64,000 nt of DNA from Cymbidium sinense (lineage: Eukaryota; Streptophyta; Magnoliopsida; Asparagales; Orchidaceae), in assembly GCA_021442155.1 (NCBI GenBank), contig CM038223.1, positions 30,230,983 to 30,294,982 on the forward strand, given 5' to 3'. Both the position numbers and the translations under genes were made by a program. Positions 24,041-36,219 of this stretch are shown here, piece after piece (positions within the stretch are counted from its first letter, which is position 1; every line of letters begins with the position of its first letter). The notes below the pieces were generated by a model, which did no database searches, was not told the DNA's origin, and saw only the letters and a list, made by a program, of their open reading frames with translations.

Positions 24041-24330
24041 CTATGTCAAAATGGCATTCTAAAGGGATGTAAGTCCAATTAATGTATTCTCCATACAAAC
24101 ATCATGTAATTTTTTCACAACGTGAACACATATATATATAATTTTGGCATTCAGAGAGATGTAAGTCCAATCTATCAACTTTCTAATTAATGTAAGTTTG
24201 ACCTATACTTCCAATGCAAGTACAACCCAAAAATTCAATTGGCATTCTAAAGGGATGTAAGTCTAGCTTAACAACTTTCTAATCAATGTAAGTCCACTCT
24301 ATGCATGCAATGGAAGAATAACCTAAATAT
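24040..24330 (+). repeat. LTR minisatellite, 3' LTR copy
   Basis: About five degenerate units containing GGCATTCTAAAGGGATGTAA and GTCCAATCTATCAAC, the same unit as at 11160-11500, with a (TA) run at 24129-24139. It directly follows the truncated family B unit. Confidence 0.7.
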
Positions 24331-24756
24331 AACATATATGCTCACCATGAAAACACCCTTACACTAAACTTTTGGTCTACTCGAGAAATCTGAGATGAGG
24401 TAACCCATGGATCCTAATCAGACTCTTTAGACATTACAGCTAGCTATCTAATGTCACCCTCCTTAGACAATCATCTATGCCATACCACACACACCACTAG
24501 ACACTAATTCATATCCATAAGATATATTTATTACCAACCTTTTATCAAAATGCTCTCTTACTATGGTAAGAGAGGTAATTAATTATGAAGGCTTGCATTC
24601 ATAGGAAGTAGAACCTATATCTAAATAAGCCCTAACATAATGTTAGAGAAAATCTGATTGAATATATATCAATCTGCCTCAAAAGAAAACATACTCCTAT
24701 CAATCTCAATATAGATGACAAAGAGCATCTTCAAAGATATTTTTTCTGAGCGATCA

Positions 24757-25350
24757 ATCATAAGCATGATCCAAACATCACTTGATCAAATTTCCCTATG
24801 ACCCAAGTTTAATTGGTCAAATGAAGTACATTAAAGGACATGTCCATTTTTGATGGTAGATTAAACTATCCTAATTATGACAACTAACCAAACCCTTGAG
24901 TTAAATTATAGCCATAATGGTATTAGCAAATTCTTAGTTCAAACCAACTTGGTTTGATCACTTTATATCGGTTAATTTGATGAAATGGGCCATCATATCT
25001 AATTGTTTTGCCAAAATTACCATTTCCACTTTTATGATGATAATAACTCTACTAAATATAGAAATAATTCCAAACTCTTAGGTGAGATTCTAAAAAGAGA
25101 TTATATGAACATGCCAAATAGGTTAACCTAACCCCTTAAACCACGAGATGTCAAATGGGCAAATTATGGGAAATGAAGCTCGTGCTACTTACCCTTCTAG
25201 AAAATTTTTAAAATCCCAAATTACATGATTATCCATAGTGATTAATAGTTCCCCACCTTAAGTCATTAGGCTAATAAAAAGGTTAACATGACATGGAAGG
25301 CATGGAAGGGCATTAAATAGGATTAACATAAGGATAGATGGTCTAATACT
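24757..25350. other. Spacer between the family A element and family B copy 2
   Basis: No gene or known repeat is seen. The stretch has TTGACC/TTGGTC-type words (for example 'aattggtcaaatgaag' at 24811), so it could be a worn family B piece, but I cannot align it. Stops occur in all frames. Confidence 0.4.
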
Positions 25351-26559
25351 TGTTGACCTTATTTTTAGAATGAGCTCTCAACCCCTCCATCTTAGACATA
25401 GGAGTTCCTCTTAGACTTTAAGGGATCCTTAGTCTTAAGACACATATAGTGATTATGTGGACAATCAATCTAGCCCTAGAGACTTAGAAGAGTTAGCCAT
25501 AGGAATAGTCATGCCTTTGGGGTGTTAGGAAAATTTGCCTACCCTTAGCTTGAACCACTCCTCACCTTCCTTCCTTCAAGTCAAACTCCAAATCAATCTT
25601 ATTTTATTTCTACAAACTAAAATCAACAACACATAATTGAAATCCATGATTAAAATACATGATTAAAATCCTTGATTGAATTCCAAGTTGAAATTCCAAA
25701 AGTCCAAATCTTGCCTAAGTTCTTGATTTTCCCTTCATAGACTTAGCCAAAATCAAATCTAAACCACGTCAAACTCATGAAATTTTCTCATGGCTCATTT
25801 ATATTCTCATTTATATTCACATATGTAAATGAAATATAAATTCAAATCAATAAAACCAAATTCAAAAATTAAAATTCAAAATTCCAAATCTTTTCTTAAG
25901 CCTAAATCATGATCAAATCACTTCAAATGCATGAAATTTTCTCATAACTCATTTATATTATCATTTATATTCTCATTTATATTATCCTATATAAATGAAA
26001 CATAAGTTCAAATCAATCAAACTAAACTCAAAAACCAAATCCAAAATTCCAAAATTTTCTAAGTCCTTTAAATTACCTCTTAAAGACTTAGCCTAAATCA
26101 TGATCAAATCACTACAAATTCATAAACTTTTCTCAAAATCCATTTATATTCTCATTTATATTCCCATATATAAATAAAATATAAATTCAAAAAATCAAAG
26201 CGAATTCCAAAAATCAAGTTCAAACTCATTCAAAACTCAACCTAAGCCTTTCAAGTTAAAATCTTGAACTTAGCCAAATCAACTTCCAATCAAGCCAAAC
26301 TCTTGATTTTCCTTCATGATTCATTCAATCCTTCAATAATGAATCCAAATATAAATACAAACTTCAATCACTTAATCAAAACTCAATTCAAAAAAATTGA
26401 ACCCAAATCCATCCATGTTTTTTCTTTGAATATGAAATTGTCAAATGAATCAAATCCCATTTGACTTCAAGCCACTTGCAAATGAATTTATATTTCAATC
26501 ATAAGTCCATATACAAGTTCAATCAAACTCAAAAAAAGCTTTGAAGAAGCCATTTGACC

Positions 26560-27640
26560 CACTTAGGTGCACTTGACCCAAAGTGACCTAAAGTACCCTT
26601 ATGAGCCAAATTCTAATCCTAACCAAATTGGATTGAATCAAACTCACCTATGCCTCTCATCATGATCAATGATCATCAAGAGATTATCAATCAATCAAAT
26701 TGGGTCAAACCAAGTCAAACCTAAAGGTTGACCAAATCAACACTTAGCCAAAATGAAACCCAACATAGCCAAAATCCACCATAGGACAAATTGATTGAAA
26801 CCATTGATCTACATTCATTCATGACCAATGTTTGAACTTGACCAAGTCAACATTTGAGCCTAACCTAGCCCAATTGGCCACTTGACCCAAGTTGACCTAA
26901 AAGTCAAAATGTGTCGAAACTTGATCTGAGCCAAATTGATTGAAACCAATGGGTCAAGTTTATTCCAAATCACTTGTTGAACTTAACCAAAGCGTCAATT
27001 GGCCAACTAGACCTAACCTAGCCCAATTGACCTTGAACCCAACTTGACCTAAAGGGTCATGTTGAGCTAAATTCAAACTTAACCAACATTGATTGGAAAC
27101 AAAGATACCAATCCACTTCATATGACTAACCGAACCTAAACCTACTATAACCTAGCTCAAATAGGTCAAATGGGTCAAATTGGTCAACTTGATCCATTCA
27201 ACCTAAATGAAGTCAAATGAACCAAATTCAAACCTAAACCAAATTGAATCAATTAGAGCCACTAAAACATTTCAAATGGTCATATGAACTTGCCCAACCC
27301 TTGGTTTAACCTAATTTGACCAATTGGTCAACTTGACCAAAGTTGACCTATTTAAACCTAAATGGGTCAACATGAATCAAACCATACCAAATGAACTCCA
27401 AATCTAATGAAACTTGGCCAAACCTATTTTCTTAACATACCCAACATATCCAAATTAAAAATTAGCCAAATAACCATTCTACCCCTAGGCCATAGAACAA
27501 ATTTTGGTCAAATCCATGGGGAATTTGGTCAATTCCTCTTCATACCTACTTGATACTATTCTAATAGGTCAAGTAAACCATATGGAGGGTGGTGCACCTA
27601 ACCCAATGGGTTTGGGTCAGCCCAACTTGACCCAAGGCCA
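26560..27640 (+). repeat. TTGACC/GGTCAA palindrome cluster of family B copy 2
   Basis: By eye about 20 TTGACC or GGTCAA words lie in 1.1 kb, many paired as palindromes. The clearest is TTGACCAATTGGTCAA at 27316-27331, a perfect 16-bp palindrome. The words carry the W-box core TTGACY. Spacing is irregular, so this is not a simple tandem array. No reading frame crosses it. Confidence 0.6.
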
Positions 27641-30600
27641 AAACTGAGCACATGGCTCAAATTGGCCACATGAGAATCATTCTTTCACTCAATTTGAGCA
27701 CATGGGGAGTTACCATTCCACTCCCTAGCCTAAAATGAACTCAAGGATAGCTCTAACAGCCTAACAAACCCACTGCTTAAGGTCAATTGGATCAAAATGG
27801 TAAGTGAAGCTTCGGCCGTCCGATTGCCTAAGGGGGAGATATACTCCCCCTAATTCACTTCAATTCCAATATAGCCTAATTTGATTGAGTTATTATGAAG
27901 CCAGAAGAGTGATTCTTGAGTGATCATAAGCTCTCTATAGGGTGATTGGATTGGCAATTCTCAATTTTCCTTAAGCAAAAATAGGGGAGCTCCAAGGATT
28001 TGCCAACTTTCTCTATACACCAAACCAAGTCAATTCCCTTTGTACACTCCCTCAGGGGACCAAGTTGAGCTTGCCCAACCTCTTTTCCAAGCTCCAAAGG
28101 CAAGGGAAGATCCACTTCAATCAAAACTGAGCTCACTAGGAGGAGGAGTTGGTCCATAGAGCTATCCACTAAACCTCAAGAGCTAAAACTTTCACCAAAG
28201 CTTCGTCTCAACCAAATGAAGCTCCTCCAAGGGAATCGAGCACTGGTGATCACCTTCGATGAGGTACGCCATTTTTTGATCACTAAACTCAATGTGGTGT
28301 TGAGCTTTTTGAAAGAAATTTTAATGGTATGATATTTCAACCGTTAGATGTGCTTGTCATTAGGGTTAGATGGTGTGTGAAAATTTTATCCCAATCTGAG
28401 CTCAATCGAGCTCGGATCAAGGCCTAGAACATAGACGGTCTCCATGGATCACCGGCATTGGTAGGGACGGATCTCTAGTCATCCATCTGTGCATTTTAGA
28501 TGGAAGATCGAGATTAAATCATGTTTTATAATTCTATTTATCCTTTTAAAACTATGGATTAAATCCTAGTCGTTCGACCCTTGATCGAACGGTGGAGGAA
28601 AAAGTGCGTAGCGCCACCGCCATGCAGTGCTATGATGTGATATTTAAGTGACCACTCAGAGGACAACGTGTGTAAAGGGCAGCCTCGTTAGTGCTTGCAT
28701 GTCACATTGTAGGAATTAGGGAATTAATTATGGTTTGAATAATTCTTAATTAATTACCAAAACTTTTAAAATTCATATCTCCACCTAGAAAAATCAAATA
28801 AAGATGAGGTAAATTTCCACCGAAAGATATTTCGACCTAAAATATTCTAAAATTAATTTTGATTAATTTTGAATACTTTTTTCTCTGATTTTGGGTTTTA
28901 TTGGAAATTTTAATTTGCTAATTACTCCCTAATTAATCCACTAATTAATCTCAAACTTCTTGAGTGTATTTTGGGGGATGACTTCTGCCTCCCTTAATTT
29001 TCTTGGGATTTATTGGTGGCTTAATTGGTGAAATTACTAATTCATTTCCTAATTACTCCTTAATGTAATTAAGGATAATTAAGGGTTTAATTAGTGATTT
29101 AATCCTTTGTTGAAGTTGATTAAGGTCTATTTCAGTAAATAGGGGGTTTAGGGAATAATTTTGGGGCATTTTCCTTAAGCTATTTCTTAAACCCCCTTTT
29201 CTTCCTTAATCCTCTCTTAATTAAGGGCTAATTCACTAATTACCCTCTTAATTAATTTCTTAAAATTCTAAAACCTTCTAAAACTTAATTAATCTACTTG
29301 GAGTAGATGTTTAGATGTTCAAGAGCCTAAGTTCAATTAAGGAAATCAAAATTTAACTCATATGTGTGAGGGGTGTTTTGAAATTACTTAAGTTAAACCC
29401 CTTAGCTAATTAAACATTAAGAATGAGCCAAATTGCATAAGGCTCCTTTCTTCCTAGGTGCACTGCTAATTTAAATTTCTTGTGAGATTTTATGTCATCC
29501 CATTGGCTCATAATTATTTGATTAACTATGATAAGGTGGTGCAGGTAAAGGGTAATTAACATGTTTAATTCATACCTTAACCTAATCAAAATATAAAATG
29601 AATCTAATCACCTAAAAATCAAACAAAAATATCAAACACATGTGGGAATGGGTTAGGAATAGCAAACTGACTTCATGTTTTCAAAATTAAATCAAATTTA
29701 AAATCAAACAAAAATCACATTAAGTAAACTTTGATTTACTTTAAGCTTTCTTATTTCACAAGATTGTCTTTAGGATTTAATTAAAGTGAACGTGTTTACA
29801 TGCTTTCATTACTTTAATTCTTTCCCAACAAGCTAAATATGTGTGTCATATGGTTTCATGCATACATGTTTTCAAAAATTAAATTTAAAAATGAAAATGT
29901 TTCCTTTATGTCAAATTGCATGTGTTGGCTAAAGTAAGAATATGAGTGACTATTATCATTATTAAATCCAAATTATTTTTAAAATATATGAATCAATTAC
30001 CAAACTTGAAAGTGTGTTACTTTTATCTTACTTATAAGTTTGCTTGTGAGTAAAATATAAGGATGTGCTTAGTGTAGGTTTTCCTTCTCCTCTCTTTTAA
30101 CATAGTTTTGAATAGGATTTGGCAAGGTGTATGATTCATTTGAAAAGAATCTAACACTTGCCTAATTCCATATCCTATTCATTCCTATGCTATTACTTAA
30201 GAAGGACACCTATAATTGTACATATAAATTGCATAAATAAAAATAAATCAACCAACATAAATTTTGCATTCTTTCTTCTCCATTTATTTCTTTTGTACAC
30301 ATGCTTGTATTTAAGGAAAGTGATATATTAGTTTGGACAACCCCGAGGTTTTGAGGCTTTACGTAGCCCTAAGTAGGTCTTGTACCTTACACCTATGGTT
30401 AATAATAGCATCATACTCACTTATGCCTTTCATACATTCATATGTGCATGTGAAAATTAGATAAGAAATCTCTCTGTTACTTAATGAAAATCATGCATCA
30501 TAAACATCCAAATTTTCTTAAATAAACTACTAGCATGCATAATGAAGTGTGCCAAAAATTCCCATTTGTATGTATAGATATGTTTAGGACTCATTCATAT

Positions 30601-31563
30601 GCATGTTATACATGTTGGGAAAGAAGTGAAGTGATGTATATTTTGTGAATTTAGTTCATTTTACTTAATCTTAAAATGTCTTTCTTTTGAATACGTTTAT
30701 TTAGAGTTCATCTAAACTTCAGATTAATTAAAACATTCACTAAAAAACTAAAATATGAATCTACTTTAGAAATTACTTAGGTTAAGGAAGGAAAGAGAAG
30801 TTTTCTTCTCTTTTCCTCTCTTCATAACTTAGTAATTAATTGTAGGATTCACTCGAACCCAATCAAAACATAAAATAAAATCAACCCAAAATAATTAAAT
30901 CACTTAAATGAAACCCTCCTCTAATTTGAACATCCTTCACACTTAGAAAATTCTAACTTAAAACCATAGCTAAGCATACCACACAAACCTCCAAAGCATA
31001 CACATTAGACTAAGTCACCACTTCTAGCTTTAAGTTAGGGTGGTGCATGGTTTGATGCTTGCTTTTATTTCATGATATATGTTTTAGTCTAGATGTTAGG
31101 ATGTATGTAGAATGAATGGTAGATCTAACCATTATCTTATGGATAGTGCTTAAAGCTATAATAAATAAAAATATAAATACTTTGTCTTATAAAGCATAAT
31201 CCAATAGGCCAGGTGGACTTAGTCACCCATGTGTGGAGTGATAAGTCCAATATACATGCTTGGGATTTTATGTGCTTTGTTTAGATAATCTTTATTTTGC
31301 AGGTGTTAGCTAGATTTAGTTTTCCTTTTCATGTAATATTTGTAATTAGGATTTTAGAATGATTGTTATGAGGATTAGGATGAACATTGGTCATAAGATC
31401 TCATCTTATGCACCATGTGAAGCCTTTGGTGCATCCACCTTCCAACCATCCAAAAGAAGGAACCAAAGAAGAAAAAAGAAAAGAAGAATGAAGAAATGAA
31501 GTTTGATGACCCCCCATAATAATGAGTTCCTTGCTTAATTGTATGTAATTCATTTATAATCTC

Positions 31564-31593
31564 AGTTGTATAAGAGTAGAGCTTGACTACCCA
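31564..31593 (+). promoter_or_regulatory. Conserved family B block, copy 2
   Basis: GTTGTATAAGAGTAGAGCTT followed by GACTACCCA. It is the counterpart of 7373-7400, one base different in the TATA-like core. The possible promoter role is inference from conservation only. Confidence 0.45.
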
Positions 31594-33032
31594 ATTTATT
31601 TTCAAGTTTGTACAGTGGTACCTAAATTCAATGGTCTTTTATTCTTTTGTGATTAGCTTTATAAATTGATTGATGATTTATTTAGTTTATGCATTAAGTG
31701 ACATCCTTTTTCTAGTTTCTTTCTTGCTATGTATGGCCTAGATGTTGATTAGGCTTAGGGAAAAATAAATCATCTACCAAATTTAATAATTCAAAACTAA
31801 AAATATAGAACTCATAACCTCACCTAAAAGCTTAGGCTAAAATCAAGATAATAGAATTAGTTGGATGAATACTTCTTTTGTAATATCATACACAAATGCA
31901 GATAATTTTTACTCTTGATTGGAGGGCTTCCGCCTTTGCTAGAGAAACTTGCTTGACCTTTGAGAGCCATGGTGGAAACACACCTCCTCCCTTATCATTG
32001 ATTTTAGCCAATAATCTCATTTCTCATGCATTAGGCATATGAATCCTATTAGCCTGAGTCAAAATAATTATCCAAAAATAAAAATAAAATGAAATTTGAA
32101 TTGCATTAGATTTAGGTCATTTGAAGCATACCCTTACATGATCTAGTCTCTTTAGGGAGTGAGTTTAAGGACTTAGTCTCTTTCTAAACAAATAATAGCC
32201 TAACTATCTTGCATAAACATATGACTTGCCTACAAGAATTTAAAATCATAGGAGGAGTTAGTTGGTAGCCACCCTCAGGCGGTTGTAAGTTCAAACAGTC
32301 GGTTGGTTTGTTGTCTCTTATGGAGGCAATCTAAATACCCATTTTCCCTCCAGATTTAGGTTGTGCTTTTGGCCCTCGCCAAAGTTCCCTAGATTTAGGT
32401 TCTGAGGTTGCTTCTCCCATTTGTGGGCCATAAGCATAAATCATCACCTCTTAGCCATTTCCATAATATTATGTTGTGAATCATAAGCCTTAAATTTCTA
32501 ATAGAAAATTCAACTTAAATAAATTAAATCAACATTAAAAATGTAAAGCCCAACCATAGGATAGTTTGAGTTGCTCATTAGTTTTCCTAGCATTGTGGGC
32601 ATCTCCTACTTATCTTCCTTTGGCTTCGATAATAACTCCCTCTCCATAATCAATCCCATTTGATCTTCCAAAATAAGCTAACAATTGATAGTCCTACCTA
32701 TTGAAATATTTGGAGACAATGATCATTTACCTTAATCGAGAGTATTCCTAAAGGATCCCTTCCCTTAAAATGTAATTAACTATGGGGGCTTGCCCCTATA
32801 GGAACTTAAAAAACCTAGTTTAAAATAAACCCTACTTTACTTTTCCATGTAAAGTAGGAGAAGAATCTTTGGTACATATGTAGACCCACTGTCCTTAGGA
32901 GTCCTTATTGAGGTGATTAGGTACATTGTAGGGTGGTGACTTCTATCTTTTGAGATAGTACACCTCTCCTCAATATCCTACCTCATCCCTCAATAAGAAC
33001 ATCTGTGGATCTACTTGGTGTCAAAATGCACA

Positions 33033-36000
33033 AAAAGAGAAATGATGTATATTTCTAGCCTTATTTTATCCCGCATAGAGTGAAGATGGAAGTATATATC
33101 TTATTCTCTCAAAAAGGAAATTCAATTAAAAATTTTCACCATAATACTATTAAGGCATTCCAAGCCTATTCTAAGTTATGATCTCTTCTCTTCAACTTGT
33201 TATTGAATTCATGTAACACCACCTAGATTCAAACTAAACACATGATTGGGCTTAGGTCTCATGGACTATAAAGAGAATGCTTTCAAATGGGAGGTAGAAG
33301 AATAATTCACATTCTTTGAGCTCAAAGATGCAAAACTAAGCATTCTCCAACCCCTTCAACCAACTAAGCTAGCTCAATCACCATGGTTACATTAAAGGTA
33401 GCTAGAGCTTGGAAAAGCCATCAATCCACTATGTCCTAGCTTAATTCTTTTGGGAGTTTTATTGCTCATGAGTTTAGGAAGCTTATCAAGTCAAATCTTC
33501 CTCAACTTTTGCATTTGCTTCCTCTTGGCCTCCTAAAGCTTTTCAATAAAACATTTCACTTGTCAAGGCTTGGGGAGAGAGAAATTTAATTTGGTTAGAG
33601 GTAGAAGATGATCTTACAACTATTGGATCTATTTAAATTAAATCTAATGGCCTAGATCAAGTCGAATAGTGTGTTGGTCAGATCCTTATGTATTTTTACA
33701 AGTTTTTTTATTTTTCTCAATAATTTATTAACCAAATGACTTGGAATTTTTATCATAATTAAATTTGAGCGTGGGAAATTTGAAACAAATGTTAAATTTT
33801 TATCATTCACATTATTTATAATTTTAAATATTAAATCACTTTTTTTCTTAAAGAAAGAAAATAGTAAATAAATGTTAAAATTATGTGTGGAGAATATGAG
33901 AATATGTTATACTTCGAACATTCATATTATTTTCAATTTTGAAAATTAAATCTTTCTTTATTTTATTTAATTAATTTAGTAAAGAAATTTAAAAAATATC
34001 ATATTTCTTGGGGAGGCTATCAATTTTTGAAAGCAATTATTCACTATTTAAAATTAATAATAATTAAAACATAATTTAAAAGATTTTAATCATTTATAGA
34101 GTGTTTATAATATAAATCTACATTGCTATTTATGTTTTTTATAATTTTTAAAAATAATTTTATTTACCAAACTAATTTAAATTGATAATTTTGATTATTT
34201 GAAATTTTATAAAACACTTAGATATTATTAAAAATTTATTATAAAAAAGAGTATTTCTAATACAAATATAAATTATGTTAAAATGTTTCATAAATTTTGA
34301 ATATGTTTATGAAATTCAAAATAATTTATAGAATTAAATATGACTAATTTTGAATTTTAAAAATTACTAAAAATATTCAAATACTCTAGAAATTCTACAA
34401 TAGGTTATATTAGGCTGTTAGGCTAAACAAGCTTTCGTGAAAATTTTCATAATCATTGTTGAACTAAACAAAACATTCTTATTAAAAAAAATTAAGAGAA
34501 ATTTATTAATATTAATTACTTTTTTCAATGGGTCCCATAAGTAAAAAATATCCTTTAAAATATAATTTAGAACTATTTTAATTAATTTGAATCTTATAAA
34601 TATATTAATATTTTTATAGAACCAAATATGGAAATTAACCTAAAGTAATGATATGATCTCAAACCACACGTCTGGAGTTATCAGTTTAGAAATAAATCCT
34701 AATCACAGCTATCTTTAATATCTAACATTTAAATTGAAATCTAAGCTAATATGTTAAAGATCATCTAAGCTAAGGTAGCAGTACACTAAGTGAACAATCC
34801 TCTGAATATGCTTGTAAAATTATATATTAAATAAAATCACTTGCTACATTAACTAGTACAATAGTTCTAAAATCAATTATAATTAATTTTAACTTGAGCT
34901 CTAGTTATGTAGTTGACTATATCAGTTGGCTCCATTTATGTTGATATCCATGCACAAGAGGTAGCTACTTAAGTTAGTGATTGTCTTAATTAGGAATGCA
35001 CATTTAGAATCACCTCACACAACATAATATAAATTTCATTTTTGTAAAATCATTTTCATACTCTAATTCATTAATCATATGCATATCATCCCTCCTTGAG
35101 TTAATTCTGTAACCTAAGTATTTTTAATTATGTTGGTTTATTTCTCTTAATAAATACCTAGTTATCCCATTAATCATGCTTGCTTGATTGAGAATATCTT
35201 ATGAAAATTATACCCACAATTGTTATGTTCATTGATAGTAGAGTTACTCTCTTGTGGCTATGTTATTTACTATTTTATGAATTTGATCATATTAGAGTAA
35301 TTTCAATTTTAATTTAAACAATACCATTTTTAGTATATTCTTGCCCGATCGAGTCATGCTAGTCAGATAAAGTCATTTTGTATTTAGGTCCATTGGGTTT
35401 TCAATTATGCACCTATACTTGATCCTATTTATTCTCTCTTCAAGTGGACAAATTTCATTCACTCTTACCCTACATTTTCTAGAAAAAAATTATTTTCGTA
35501 CTTATATAGAACCTATCTATCTTCTAATGTCAATATGTTGCTCGAATACTTGAAACATATATCTAATAGTTGATGGTTTCAACTAATTTTATCATATTGA
35601 AGCATATACAAGAATACAAAGTGATGTAAGTACTTTAGGTTATAATATGCCTTATTAGATCTAAACCTTAACTCTGATTATGATTAATTTATTACTATTA
35701 TTATTATTAGATGATGGTTCATTTCGTAATAAAAATCTTTTAATCAGAGTTGTATCTCATATGATCATTTGATATGTGTAATGAACCTAAAGTCTATCAC
35801 TTTGATTTACTATGAAAATGGTACGCCTTAGAATAAGTAAATATACAAATGACTAGTCGATAATTCATTAGGTTATATATGTTATCCTTAAGAGTATCTC
35901 CTTTTTATTTTATTTTGAATAGGTATAAGAAGATTTCCTAGCTACACCAACCTATTACTTATTTTTCCTCTAAACATCACAGTGCAATAACTTATTTATG

Positions 36001-36219
36001 ATTAATTTATTTGCAAGTTATTTTTGCTTTATTATTGTATTATGATCTTATTGTAGATAATTTGATGCTAGGCTCTTGGAATAAAATTTTATCTACCAAC
36101 ATTTAAAAAATTCTAAGCTACCTTAAAACAAATTTAAAATTTATTTAAAAGTTAAAATTAAGGTTCCCTCGTACTAAATATTTTAAATTATTTATGTTGC
36201 TTTATATAATCTAAATGAC
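33033..36219. other. Featureless AT-rich intergenic DNA
   Basis: No gene, RNA or repeat match was found. 33680-34650 is especially AT-rich, with long A and T runs and stops in every frame. Some words at 33180-33500 resemble genic base composition, but no frame stays open and no protein motif is visible. Confidence 0.5.

Larger units (their letters stand above)
755..24756 (+). mobile_element. Forward family A (Tat/Ogre-type Ty3/gypsy) LTR retrotransposon, defective, with nested insertions
   Basis: The element is bounded by two copies of the same LTR (755 to about 11500 and 17656-24756), each interrupted by a family B unit. The internal part, in order, holds Ty3 RNase H, archaeal-type RNase H, integrase, a dimeric minisatellite, a plant-mobile-domain frame and a purine tract. 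The double RNase H is a hallmark of the plant Tat lineage. The primer site, gag, protease and reverse transcriptase expected before RNase H are missing, and every coding domain has stops or frameshifts, so it cannot move by itself. The LTR start was placed by aligning four copies (755, 17656, reverse 61585, reverse 62694), all reading roughly TGYAATTTATTTGCATC. The end at 24756 (GCGATCA) matches the reverse copy that ends just before a primer site at 49019. No matching target duplication is visible. Confidence 0.85.
17656..24756 (+). repeat. 3' LTR of family A, interrupted by a reverse family B unit
   Basis: Segments 17656-19612 and about 24040-24756 together form the LTR. The first half aligns with 755-1735 and 8638-8850 and then jumps to the equivalent of 10490-11090, so about 1.6 kb present in the 5' LTR (including two thirds of the antisense ORF) is deleted near 18880. 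The last part, 24340-24756, aligns in reverse with 49019-49470 and 58690-59110 ('cataatgttag', 'ctcttactatggtaagag', 'gacaaagagcatcttc'). Confidence 0.75.
25351..33032 (+). mobile_element. Family B unit, copy 2 (about 7.7 kb, non-coding)
   Basis: It starts TGTTGACCTTATTTTTAG at 25351 and aligns with copy 1 from end to end: the 'cctccatcttagacatagga' start region, the TTGACC-rich part, the 'ggggagatatactccccc' word at 27832, the 'gatggaagatcgagattaaatc' site, AT-rich middle, 'ttaagttagggtggtgcatg' at 31032, the conserved block at 31564, 'acatgatctagtctcttta' and 'gtagggtggtgac' near the end. The right end is placed at 33032 (TGCACA), where similarity stops; flanks ATACT and AAAAG do not match, so the end could be truncated. 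It is the longest copy, mainly through extra sequence in the CCAA-rich part (25570-26530). No conserved frame. Confidence 0.65.

Noticed and set aside
27924..28169. 81-codon minus-strand frame with fairly normal amino-acid composition
   Set aside because: The equivalent part of family B copies 1 and 3 does not keep this frame; it is a chance opening in a less AT-rich segment.
33033..36219. Possible host gene or introns in the AT-rich gap
   Set aside because: No exon-sized open frame with plausible splice borders or protein motif was found.
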